From Chitinophagaceae bacterium (lineage in GTDB: Bacteria; Bacteroidota; Bacteroidia; Chitinophagales; Chitinophagaceae), in NCBI GenBank assembly GCA_017307735.1, contig JAFKGR010000013.1, positions 1 through 64,000 of the forward strand: a stretch of DNA of 64,000 nt, in the 5' to 3' direction. Shown here piece after piece: positions 25,408 to 33,105 of the stretch. The notes below the pieces were generated by a model, which was not told where the DNA came from, searched no databases, and was given only the letters and a program-made list of their open reading frames with translations. The translations under genes and the position numbers were made by a program. The stretch's first letter is position 1. Each line of letters starts with the position of its first letter.

Positions 25408-25438
25408 GCTCGCAGGTTGGAACCTGCGGGCTTTTTTT
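25408..25438 (+). terminator. Intrinsic terminator of the nos cluster
   Basis: GCTCGCAGGTT and AACCTGCGGGC form an 11-bp stem with one mismatch and a 2-nt loop, followed by seven T residues. It ends the cytochrome c to nosY transcription unit. Confidence 0.85.
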
Positions 25439-25794
25439 GCAAGACGTTATAATTTTAGGTTCATAAAGGGAATGTTTCAGGAATGATTCCTTTGGCTGAA
25501 AACCGGTTGTGATATATAGTCAGAGATTTCTCATATAGAAGATTTTAACCGGAATTGTATAAATATAAGTTGGTAAAGAATTCTGATTTTAAATCCTCCC
25601 ATCTGTAACCATCGTTTTCAACAGGCTGGCAAAAAAATGAGCACTTCTTATCCGCTTCAACCCTATTTTGAGCATATTTTATCCTGCAAAACCTTTTTAG
25701 TTTTCAGTGGACATTTTTTTACCCACGTTAACATCGTAACTTTACATGCATTTTCAGTATAATGTGATTGTTAATTCAATAAAATAAATCTTGT
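25439..25794. other. Intergenic region without recognised feature
   Basis: AT-rich sequence between the nos terminator and the transaminase. A box TAACTTTA at about 25737 misses the promoter consensus by one base. No ORF with coding character, RNA gene or repeat was seen. Confidence 0.5.
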
Positions 25795-27111
25795 ATGAAC
25801 AGTGTAAAAGAGACTTTGAGCAGGCACATCCTGGCCGACGGGTATGATTTTGTCATGGATTTTGAAAAATCTCATGGATCATATATTGTTGATAAGGTAA
25901 CAGGCAAAACTTACCTCGACATGTTTGCCATGTTTGCCTCCGGTTCCGTAGGTTATAATCATCCTTATATTATGAAACACAAAGACTGGCTTGGGCTTCA
26001 TGCTACTTTCAAGCCAACTTTGAGTGATGTCTATTTTCAGGAATATGCTGATTTTATGAAGGTGATGGAACGCGTGGCTATTCCAAAAGAACTGCAATAT
26101 TGCTTTTTCATTGAAGGCGGTGCCCTGGCAGTTGAAAATGCTTTGAAGGCAGCGTTTGACTGGAAGACCCGCAAGAACTGGCTGAAAGGATCAAAAGTAG
26201 AAGCCTCCCAGGTAATTCACTTTAAGCATGCATTTCACGGGAGGACTGGTTATACATTGTCTTTAACCAACACTTCTGATCCACGCAAATATCAATACTT
26301 CCCCAAGTTTAACTGGCCCCGGATTATTAATCCGAAGTTGCACTTCCCGCTGACCGAAGAAAGTCTGGCTAAAACCAAAGCCCTGGAAGAGCAGGCCATT
26401 GGACAAATTAACGAGGCTATTGCAGCCAACCCTTATGATATTGCATGCATCATCATTGAACCCATTCAAAGTGAAGGAGGAGACAACCATTTCCGTCCTG
26501 AATTTCTGAAAGAGCTCAGAAGGATTTGTGATGAAAATGATATCCTGCTGATTTTTGATGAAGTGCAGGTGGGCATGGGCATTACAGGAAAAATGTGGGC
26601 ATGGCAGGGATTGGGTGTAGTACCTGATGTCATGAGTTTTGGAAAGAAATCACAGGTGTGCGGTTTATTGGCCAGCAAAGAAAAATTTGATCAGGTTGAA
26701 AATAATGTATTCAAAGAATCATCGAGGTTGAATTCAACATTTGGTGGGAATTTTGTTGACATGCTTCGCTTTAAAATGATTCTTGAAATTATTGAATCAG
26801 ATCATTTGCTTGACAATGCAAAAAACCAGGGAAATTTCTTATTGCAATCTTTGCGCGATCTTGAAGAAAAATATCCGGGAGTGATCTCCAATACCCGCGG
26901 GCGTGGTTTGCTTTGTGCTTTTGATTTGGAAAGCGGTGAAATCAGGAGCCGGTTTATCAAGGAATTGAGAGATAAAGAAAATGTTTTGATTTTGCCTTGT
27001 GGTGACCAGTCAATTCGTTTCCGACCACATCTGACAGTGACACAGGATGAACTTGCCAAAGCAGTTAAGGCCATTGATCATGTGGCTGCAGGAATGAGGG
27101 TTACAGCATAG
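25795..27111 (+). CDS. lat: L-lysine 6-transaminase
   Basis: This 438-residue class III aminotransferase is full length. The PLP lysine lies in 'MSFGKKSQVCG', the cofactor Asp in 'LLIFDEVQVGMG', and 'IIIEPIQSEGGDNHFRPEFL' is the conserved segment before it. The N-terminal 'HILADGYDFVMDFEKSHGSYIVD' and 'FFIEGGALAVENALKAAFDWK' follow the lysine 6-transaminase subfamily rather than ornithine or GABA transaminases. It moves the epsilon-amino group of lysine to 2-oxoglutarate, giving 2-aminoadipate semialdehyde in lysine degradation. It is monocistronic with its own terminator. Substrate assignment comes from subfamily likeness. Confidence 0.9.
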   Translation: MNSVKETLSRHILADGYDFVMDFEKSHGSYIVDKVTGKTYLDMFAMFASGSVGYNHPYIMKHKDWLGLHATFKPTLSDVYFQEYADFMKVMERVAIPKELQYCFFIEGGALAVENALKAAFDWKTRKNWLKGSKVEASQVIHFKHAFHGRTGYTLSLTNTSDPRKYQYFPKFNWPRIINPKLHFPLTEESLAKTKALEEQAIGQINEAIAANPYDIACIIIEPIQSEGGDNHFRPEFLKELRRICDENDILLIFDEVQVGMGITGKMWAWQGLGVVPDVMSFGKKSQVCGLLASKEKFDQVENNVFKESSRLNSTFGGNFVDMLRFKMILEIIESDHLLDNAKNQGNFLLQSLRDLEEKYPGVISNTRGRGLLCAFDLESGEIRSRFIKELRDKENVLILPCGDQSIRFRPHLTVTQDELAKAVKAIDHVAAGMRVTA

Positions 27112-27135
27112 AGTGATATTAATTTATTGCAAATA

Positions 27136-27162
27136 AAAAGGGGAGAGCTATTTCCCCTTTTT
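27136..27162 (+). terminator. Intrinsic terminator after lysine transaminase
   Basis: AAAAGGGGA and TCCCCTTTT form a 9-bp stem with an 8-nt loop and an extended T run. It could also serve the convergent ORF6N gene. Confidence 0.8.
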
Positions 27163-27184
27163 TATTTTCAATTCATCGGTTCAG

Positions 27185-27751
27185 TTATTTTCTGAATCCA
27201 ATTCTTTCCCTTTCATTCCATTTCCTTTCAGCTACTTTATCATCCAACAAATTTTCAATGCTGTCGTAAATCTGGCTGAGTTGAACATCATGTTCAGAAA
27301 GGTGTTCCTTGATTAATCTCAATTGTTTTTTGATGTCGGATTGTTGTAGTAAAACACGTCGAATTTCAACGAAGGTGCGCATGATAGAGATATTCATTTT
27401 TATGGCTCGGTCGCTATTAAGAATTCCGCTTAACATGGCTACACCCTGTTCTGTGAATGCATAAGGCAGATATTTGGTATGATGTCCCCGGCCAGTCTTT
27501 AAGGTAACAATTTGTGACCTTAAAGAATTATTCTGTTTCTCTAAGGTTTCAATTCGAAACTTCAAATCTTCCCATTCCTCTTTGGTGAGTTGAAACATAA
27601 AGTCCTTTGGAAACCGATTGATGTTCCGCTTTATGGCCTGATTAAAAGCTTTTGTTTCCACTTCATAAAGAGCTGCCAAATCTCTATCTAACATTACCCT
27701 TTCTCCTCTGATTTCATAGATTCTGTTTTGGATGGATTGAATGATTTGCAT
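27185..27751 (-). CDS. ORF6N domain protein
   Basis: This 188-residue protein starts at Met8 of the open frame (MQIIQSIQNRIYEIRGERVM). The ORF6N DNA-binding domain is clear at about 5-90 ('VMLDRDLAALYEVETKAFNQAIKRN', 'RFPKDFMFQLT', 'YAFTEQGVAMLSGIL'). A coiled-coil tail follows. ORF6N domains occur in phage antirepressors and in stand-alone proteins common in Bacteroidota genomes; function is mostly unknown. An alternative start at 27772 adds seven residues. The gene is isolated, which fits a mobile or defence-related cargo gene. The upstream region holds two TCACAATTTG repeats. Confidence 0.85.
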   Translation of the reverse strand: MQIIQSIQNRIYEIRGERVMLDRDLAALYEVETKAFNQAIKRNINRFPKDFMFQLTKEEWEDLKFRIETLEKQNNSLRSQIVTLKTGRGHHTKYLPYAFTEQGVAMLSGILNSDRAIKMNISIMRTFVEIRRVLLQQSDIKKQLRLIKEHLSEHDVQLSQIYDSIENLLDDKVAERKWNERERIGFRK

Positions 27752-27818
27752 AGCAGAAGTTTGAATAGTCAATTTAAGAAATATTGGCCATTAATATTTC
27801 ACTTATTTTGGGATGTAG

Positions 27819-27870
27819 TCACAATTTGCTGTCGCACAAAATCAGAAATTTCTTATGTTATCACAATTTG
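27819..27870. repeat. Pair of TCACAATTTG direct repeats upstream of the ORF6N gene
   Basis: TCACAATTTG occurs at 27819-27828 and 27861-27870, 42 bases (four helical turns) apart, within 120 bases upstream of the ORF6N start. A site for autoregulation is possible but unproven. Confidence 0.3.
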
Positions 27871-28033
27871 TGGCTACAAATTTTCCCAAAGAAGGAGTGA
27901 TGGGATGGCTAAACAGGTGCTACCAAAAGCCTCCCAAAAAATCGTGTTTTGTTTAAAAAACGGATAACAAACCGGATGACCTGATAATAATGAGGGTTCA
28001 AAAACGTTTTACAGATACTCATTACCCGATATT

Positions 28034-29080
28034 TTGAAATACATATTTCATTCCGTTGCCCTTTCTCTTTTGATTTGCCTGTGCGCATGTTCTTCTACCA
28101 ACCGGGTTTATATCAGCGTCAAAGAGCCGGCTCCTGTTACCTTGCCTGAATATGTAAAAACAATTGCCGTCATCAACAGGACTACGCCCACAGAAAAATC
28201 AAAAGTATTAAACAAAATACACCGGATTTTTTCACTTGAAAGCGAAAGCCTGATCAAAGAAGGAAGCAACGCCTGTGTAAACGGGCTCGTTGATGAACTC
28301 AAGAATGATCAGCGCATTGCCGAAGTTGTCAGTGTGGATTCTACCGATGTATCTTCATTTGGTGCAGGGGTTTTCCCTTCGCCTTTGAACTGGAAAAAAA
28401 TTGAAGAGATTTGTAAAGCCGCGAATGCAGATGCTGTATTCTCTCTCGAGCTTTTCGATACCGAATCCAAACTCAATTATTCAATTAACACCATCAGCAG
28501 AAAGACCATACTTGGAAATATTCCTGTTACCGAACATCAGGTTCAGATGTTAACCGCCGTAAAAACCGGATGGCGCATGTACGATCCTTCATCACACCTG
28601 ATTTTGGATGAATCCTATCTCGCAAAAAATCTGAGCTTCTATGGCAGAGGCGCCAATCCGGTAGTAGCCGCACAGGTGCTTGTCAGCAAAAAAGAAGCTG
28701 TGAAAGAAGTGGGATTAGCTGCAGGACATTTATATGCCGCCAGGATCAATCCTTTTTGGCTGCGGGTATATCGAGAATATTTTGTACGTGGAAAAAACAG
28801 TGGTTTTGCAATTGCAAAAAGGAAGGCACAAACCGGTAACTGGGATGAAGCAGCTCAAATATGGTTTCAACTTACAAAGAGTAATAACAGAAAAACAGCC
28901 GGTCGTGCATGTTATAATATGGCAATTATCAGTGAAATCAATGGTGACGTGGATGCTGCTTTGGCATGGGCACAGAAATCTTATGAAAACTACCGGATCA
29001 AACTTGGTTTGGATTATGTAAATATCCTTCATCACAGGAAGGCAGACGAAGCGTTGCTGGCTTCCCAATTTGGGCAATGA
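28034..29080 (+). CDS. DUF6340-like lipoprotein
   Basis: This 348-residue protein starts at a TTG codon, since no in-frame ATG precedes a good lipoprotein signal (KYIFHSVALSLLICLCAC). The mature part has 'VKTIAVINRT' near the N-terminus, 'ANADAVFSLELFDTE' and a C-terminal TPR-like helical segment ('AGRACYNMAIISEINGDVDAALAWAQKSYENY'). The layout fits the Bacteroidota DUF6340 family, in which an N-terminal domain resembles outer-membrane-associated lipoproteins. Function is unknown. It is monocistronic. Confidence 0.7.
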   Translation: MKYIFHSVALSLLICLCACSSTNRVYISVKEPAPVTLPEYVKTIAVINRTTPTEKSKVLNKIHRIFSLESESLIKEGSNACVNGLVDELKNDQRIAEVVSVDSTDVSSFGAGVFPSPLNWKKIEEICKAANADAVFSLELFDTESKLNYSINTISRKTILGNIPVTEHQVQMLTAVKTGWRMYDPSSHLILDESYLAKNLSFYGRGANPVVAAQVLVSKKEAVKEVGLAAGHLYAARINPFWLRVYREYFVRGKNSGFAIAKRKAQTGNWDEAAQIWFQLTKSNNRKTAGRACYNMAIISEINGDVDAALAWAQKSYENYRIKLGLDYVNILHHRKADEALLASQFGQ

Positions 29081-29258
29081 TTTTCTATACAGGAAATTAA
29101 GGCGGCTGATTTTCTCTTTGGTTTACCCACCGGCCCGCAACGGATATATCAGATTATGGCTATTCAACCACCTTTAAAATCTGAAAAAGCGCCATAATCC
29201 CAATAACCCGGAATGTCTTTACTTTGCATGCTCGTTTTTGAAATTAGTCATTCAGATA

Positions 29259-29294
29259 CTGTGGTTCGAAATTCTCCCACGTTAAAAAACTAAG
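29259..29294 (+). promoter_or_regulatory. preQ1-I riboswitch
   Basis: The stretch has stem GTGG/CCAC (29261-29264 with 29277-29280). It also has the conserved GGTTC, a loop ending C-T-CCC, and the A-rich tail TTAAAAAACTAAG. Its 34-nt core aligns without gaps to the Bacillus queC aptamer, and the next gene is the queuosine precursor transporter yhhQ. The aptamer tail lies next to the ribosome site, eight bases before the ATG, so control of translation is likely. The second (pseudoknot) stem is not the textbook pairing and needs a covariance-model check. Confidence 0.85.
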
Positions 29295-29302
29295 ATGTCT
29301 CT

Positions 29303-30001
29303 ATGCCAATAAATAATCACCGGCGATTAGCCGTTCTTCTTGCGTGTTTTCATATTTTGATTGTTGCTTCAAGCAATTACCTGGTGCAATTTCCAATAAC
29401 CGTATTCGGACTAAAAGCTACCTGGGGAGCTTTTACATTCCCATTCATTTTTCTTGCCACCGACCTGACCGTGCGCATTATGGGTGCACGCGAGGGGAGA
29501 AGGATTATTTTTTATGCGATGCTACCCGCACTGGTTGTATCGTATGTGATTACGGTTTGTTTCAGAAATGGCGACTGGCTCGGGTTCGGAACGCTTTTGA
29601 CTTTTAATCTCTTCGTGGCCCGCATCGCCATTGCCAGTTTCTCGGCGTATGTGATAGGGCAATTAAACGATATTTTTGTTTTCAATAAACTTCGTCAACA
29701 CAGGCAGTGGTGGCACGCGCCTCTTGCATCTGCCATCTTCGGAAACTTTATGGATACATTCACCTTTTTCACCATTGCTTTTTACAAAACTTCAGATGCT
29801 TATCTGGCAGATAATTTATTCGAGATAGCTGCGGTGGATTATGCTTTTAAGATACTGATCAATTCCATTATTTTCCTACCTCTTTACAAAGTAATACTCG
29901 ACCGGATTATGAAGCTTTTGAAAAAGAACAGTCGGTGGTCATCCGCTCAAAAGGGTAACGGCATGTTTGTGAAAGCTGAGGTTTTGTCCGGTCAGGATTA
30001 A
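29303..30001 (+). CDS. yhhQ: Queuosine precursor (preQ0/preQ1) transporter
   Basis: This 232-residue integral membrane protein has about six helices. COG1738/YhhQ signatures are visible: 'SNYLVQFPITVFGLKATWGA', 'TFPFIFLATDLTVRIMG', 'RIAIASFSAYVIGQLNDIFVF' and 'ASAIFGNFMDTFTFF'. It imports deazaguanine precursors of queuosine used in tRNA modification. The preQ1 riboswitch directly upstream gives independent support. It appears monocistronic. Confidence 0.95.
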   Translation: MPINNHRRLAVLLACFHILIVASSNYLVQFPITVFGLKATWGAFTFPFIFLATDLTVRIMGAREGRRIIFYAMLPALVVSYVITVCFRNGDWLGFGTLLTFNLFVARIAIASFSAYVIGQLNDIFVFNKLRQHRQWWHAPLASAIFGNFMDTFTFFTIAFYKTSDAYLADNLFEIAAVDYAFKILINSIIFLPLYKVILDRIMKLLKKNSRWSSAQKGNGMFVKAEVLSGQD

Positions 30002-30031
30002 AAAACCTTTTTCACTTTTCGTTGTTATTAG

Positions 30032-30160
30032 GCAATTGATCCGGACAATCCGTCTATTGCGCTCTCAGCCTCTGACAATGCGCCCTGGCAGAAAATTGAT
30101 GCTGTGATGGAAAAAACCCGCCGGAAAAATTCACAGCGGTTTACAGATATGTTTTTTTAA
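30032..30160 (+). pseudogene. Possible 3' remnant of an unidentified gene
   Basis: After a TAG at 30029-30031 the frame stays open for 42 codons without a start codon. It reads with normal amino acid composition (IDPDNPSIALSASDNAPWQK, then a basic helix 'DAVMEKTRRKNSQRF') and ends TAA. It could be the tail of a deleted gene. I do not recognise the family, and chance is a real alternative. Confidence 0.25.
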
Positions 30161-30192
30161 GAAATCAGAATGACTGATTCTGCAATCAGCTA

Positions 30193-31704
30193 CTAAGATA
30201 ATTTGACTTCATTCAGATTTTTTATTGCCGGACCATAGATCACGCGACCGAATTTATCAAACCGCGATCCGTGACACGGGCAATCCCATGTTTTGTCGCC
30301 ATCATTCAGCCCGAGATCACATCCCAGATGTGTGCAGGCCAGATCAAAATAATACACTTTACCGTTTTTATCTTTATATACGCCCACCCGTTTTCTATCG
30401 TGCATGATAATCGTCTGTTTATCGCGTTCCAGATTCTCAACTGCTGAATCCGCCACTTTGGATACCTCACTGCTGCTTTTTTCTTTTTCTGCATCTGAGG
30501 GAATTTCCGGAATCTCCCTGAACGGATCATACATTTTGGTATAAGGACTTTGCCTGCCCATAATCATATCAGCAATCATCACCGCACCTGCGGAAGAATT
30601 GGCAAGGCCCCATGCATTCAGCCCGGTGATGGTATATACATTGGGAAATTGCGGATACAAACGCCCCATAAAAGGAACGTGATCTTTGGTCATCAGATCG
30701 TGAGTCAGCCACTTGTAAACAGGCTTACCCACATTGAAATATTTGTGCGCCAGTTCATCAATTTTTTCATAGCGCTCTTCGTCCGAAAAACCATCTCCGG
30801 TCACATGGCTCTGCCCGCCGATCAGCAGATAGTGATCGCCAAAATATTCCATTGTGCGGAGGGTTATTGAAGGCGTGTCATAAGCAATGTGAGCCCCGTT
30901 AAACAACTTCTTATCCGTTTTGAAAGCCATTGCCTGTGTCGTTCGTGCCCACACACCATAATCATAGTGATGGTCAACCTCAATCAAAGGATAGTGCGTG
31001 GCAAACACAACATACTTGCATTTAACCGAATGCCCATTATCACTTTTCAGCACAAGCGATTTATCATCCTCCTGCTTCATGTCATTGATCAGCGTCTGCT
31101 CATAAACCCTCATTCCTTTTTTAGACAATGCAGCCAGCACGCCGTTGAGAAATTCAACCGGATGCAGTATTCCCTGTTTGTTCATTGATATTGCAGATTC
31201 AATTTTGAAACCTAACGGAGTCTCTTTCAGGAGATCCCCGTCAATTCCCAATTTATCATAAGCTTCTTTTTCCTTTACAAATGACGGCACCTTTGCCGGA
31301 TCGGTGGTAAAGACATAAACTGTTTCATCTTCAACAAAGTTTTCAAGATTCAGCTCTTTGGCAATTGCTTTTATCTGATTAATGCCGAGCATGTTGGCCT
31401 CATAATACAATCTGGCAGTTTCTGTTCCGTAGCGCTCTATTAATTTGGCATAATTAAGCCCATGTTGTGCGGATAGTTTGGCTGTGGTGTTCCCGGTAGT
31501 GCCGTTCAGAATTCTGAACCGTTCAAAAAGTGTCACTTGCTTTCCCTGCTTTACAAGTTGCCAGGCAGAAAGTATGCCGGCAATGCCAGCCCCTACGACC
31601 GCTACTTCTGTTTCAAGATCTTCTTCCAGTTTCGGATAATGTGTGCGGTGCCCCGTTTTGAGCCAGTAAGATTCAGACTCAATCATTAAAACATCTTTCT
31701 TCAT
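30193..31704 (-). CDS. FAD-dependent oxidoreductase with C-terminal Rieske domain
   Basis: This 503-residue protein has an N-terminal DAO-fold FAD domain with dinucleotide motif '[15 protein letters not shown]' near residue 33. A C-terminal Rieske [2Fe-2S] domain carries C-T-H-L-G-C at 457-462 and C-P-C-H-G-S at 475-480. Cys457, His459, Cys475 and His478 ligate the cluster; Cys462 and Cys477 would form the disulfide typical of bc1-type Rieske proteins. No signal peptide, so it is cytoplasmic. The architecture equals that of Bacillus YhfW. It probably oxidises an amine or amino acid and passes electrons to the cluster; substrate is unknown. Confidence 0.92.
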   Translation of the reverse strand: MKKDVLMIESESYWLKTGHRTHYPKLEEDLETEVAVVGAGIAGILSAWQLVKQGKQVTLFERFRILNGTTGNTTAKLSAQHGLNYAKLIERYGTETARLYYEANMLGINQIKAIAKELNLENFVEDETVYVFTTDPAKVPSFVKEKEAYDKLGIDGDLLKETPLGFKIESAISMNKQGILHPVEFLNGVLAALSKKGMRVYEQTLINDMKQEDDKSLVLKSDNGHSVKCKYVVFATHYPLIEVDHHYDYGVWARTTQAMAFKTDKKLFNGAHIAYDTPSITLRTMEYFGDHYLLIGGQSHVTGDGFSDEERYEKIDELAHKYFNVGKPVYKWLTHDLMTKDHVPFMGRLYPQFPNVYTITGLNAWGLANSSAGAVMIADMIMGRQSPYTKMYDPFREIPEIPSDAEKEKSSSEVSKVADSAVENLERDKQTIIMHDRKRVGVYKDKNGKVYYFDLACTHLGCDLGLNDGDKTWDCPCHGSRFDKFGRVIYGPAIKNLNEVKLS

Positions 31705-31925
31705 AAATAAATATTTTTAGATAATATGTGTTTGACAGGGATTATACTCCGTCAAAGTCCTGCGAAAACCAGGTGTTCTAAAGTTAAGCATTAATTTCCC
31801 CGGAAGTGATTTTAAAATTGCAGATAGACATCTCGGTTATTATTTCAGCAGATGCTCCGGTAAAATTATTTTTCATCACTGAAGATTTTTGTTTAAAATT
31901 TGCGCGCACCTCTAATTATCCATAA

Positions 31926-33065
31926 ATGGTTCATTCCAGTTCGGTTTTTTCAGATTCCAAGAAACACTTTCTTATCCTCGATGCATTGCGCGGAGTAGCA
32001 TCCATCATGGTTGTGATGTTTCATATTATGGAAGTATTTTCCGGTGGCGACCACACAAAACAAATTATCAACCACGGATACCTTGCTGTCGATTTTTTCT
32101 TTATGCTTTCAGGTTATGTGATGGCACATGCCTACGATGACCGATGGGGGAGAATGACTGTAAAAGATTTTTTCAAAAGGAGGCTGGTGCGATTGCATCC
32201 TATGATTCTCATGGGAATGACCATTGGGGCAATCTGGTTTTATTTTGGTGAATCTTCGTTGTTTCCAAAGATTGCAGATACACCTGTTTGGCTATTATCA
32301 CTAATCTTACTTCTGGGATGGTTTCTCATTCCGATTCCCGTATCCATGGATCCGAGGGGCTGGGATGAAACCTACCCGCTGAATGGTCCGGGCTGGTCGT
32401 TGTTTTTTGAATATATTGCCAACGTTTTGCATGCACTGGTAATCCGGAGAATGTCAAAATTTATTTTGGGAATCTGTGTTTTCATCGCAGCGCTTGCCCT
32501 GGTACATCTGGCGGTAATGAGTCCCGATGGCGATGTCATTGGCGGCTGGTCGCTGACATCCGAACAATTACAAATCGGATTTACAAGATTGCTGTTTCCC
32601 TATATGGCGGGGATGTTACTTCGCCGAACCATAAAAGTCATGGAAGTAAAAAAGATGAAGACCTTTTTATTCTGCAGTTTTCTGCTTATTGCGGCATTAA
32701 GTTTTCCCAGAATTGGCGGTCATGCGAATCCGTGGATGAACGGTATTTATGAATCCGCTGTCATCATTCTTCTTTTTCCCGCCATTGTTTATCTGGGGGC
32801 TGTCGGCGAAGTGACACATCCCACCGCACAGAAAGTTTATACATTTCTGGGCGATATTTCGTACCCGCTGTATATCATACATTATCCGTTTGTTTATATT
32901 TTTATGGGATGGGTTACCGATCATCACATTCCGGTATCCAAAGGTATTTTCGTTGGTGCCGGAGTTTTGTTTTTTGCCATGGGTGTTGCCTATGCTGCCT
33001 TGAAACTTTACGATGAACCTGTAAGAAAGTGGCTGGCGCGAAAATATATTGCCGTGAAAAAATGA
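31926..33065 (+). CDS. Acyltransferase family 3 membrane protein
   Basis: This 379-residue protein has about ten helices and the acyltransferase-3 signature 'LDALRGVASIMVVMFHIMEVF', with the essential Arg and His. 'LAVDFFFMLSGYVMAHAY' and 'DISYPLYIIHYPFVYIF' follow. Such enzymes O-acylate sugars of surface polysaccharide or other cell-envelope compounds. No glycan gene is adjacent, so the acceptor cannot be inferred. The repeat array begins about 40 bases after its stop. Confidence 0.92.
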   Translation: MVHSSSVFSDSKKHFLILDALRGVASIMVVMFHIMEVFSGGDHTKQIINHGYLAVDFFFMLSGYVMAHAYDDRWGRMTVKDFFKRRLVRLHPMILMGMTIGAIWFYFGESSLFPKIADTPVWLLSLILLLGWFLIPIPVSMDPRGWDETYPLNGPGWSLFFEYIANVLHALVIRRMSKFILGICVFIAALALVHLAVMSPDGDVIGGWSLTSEQLQIGFTRLLFPYMAGMLLRRTIKVMEVKKMKTFLFCSFLLIAALSFPRIGGHANPWMNGIYESAVIILLFPAIVYLGAVGEVTHPTAQKVYTFLGDISYPLYIIHYPFVYIFMGWVTDHHIPVSKGIFVGAGVLFFAMGVAYAALKLYDEPVRKWLARKYIAVKK

Positions 33066-33105
33066 GGCGGGAATGAATTGGTGAGATAACCACATTGTTT
33101 TTTTT

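Noticed and set aside
29261..29280. tRNA-like T-arm (GGTTCGAAATTC)
   Set aside because: No acceptor, D or anticodon arms flank it, and the whole segment fits the preQ1-I aptamer upstream of yhhQ much better.
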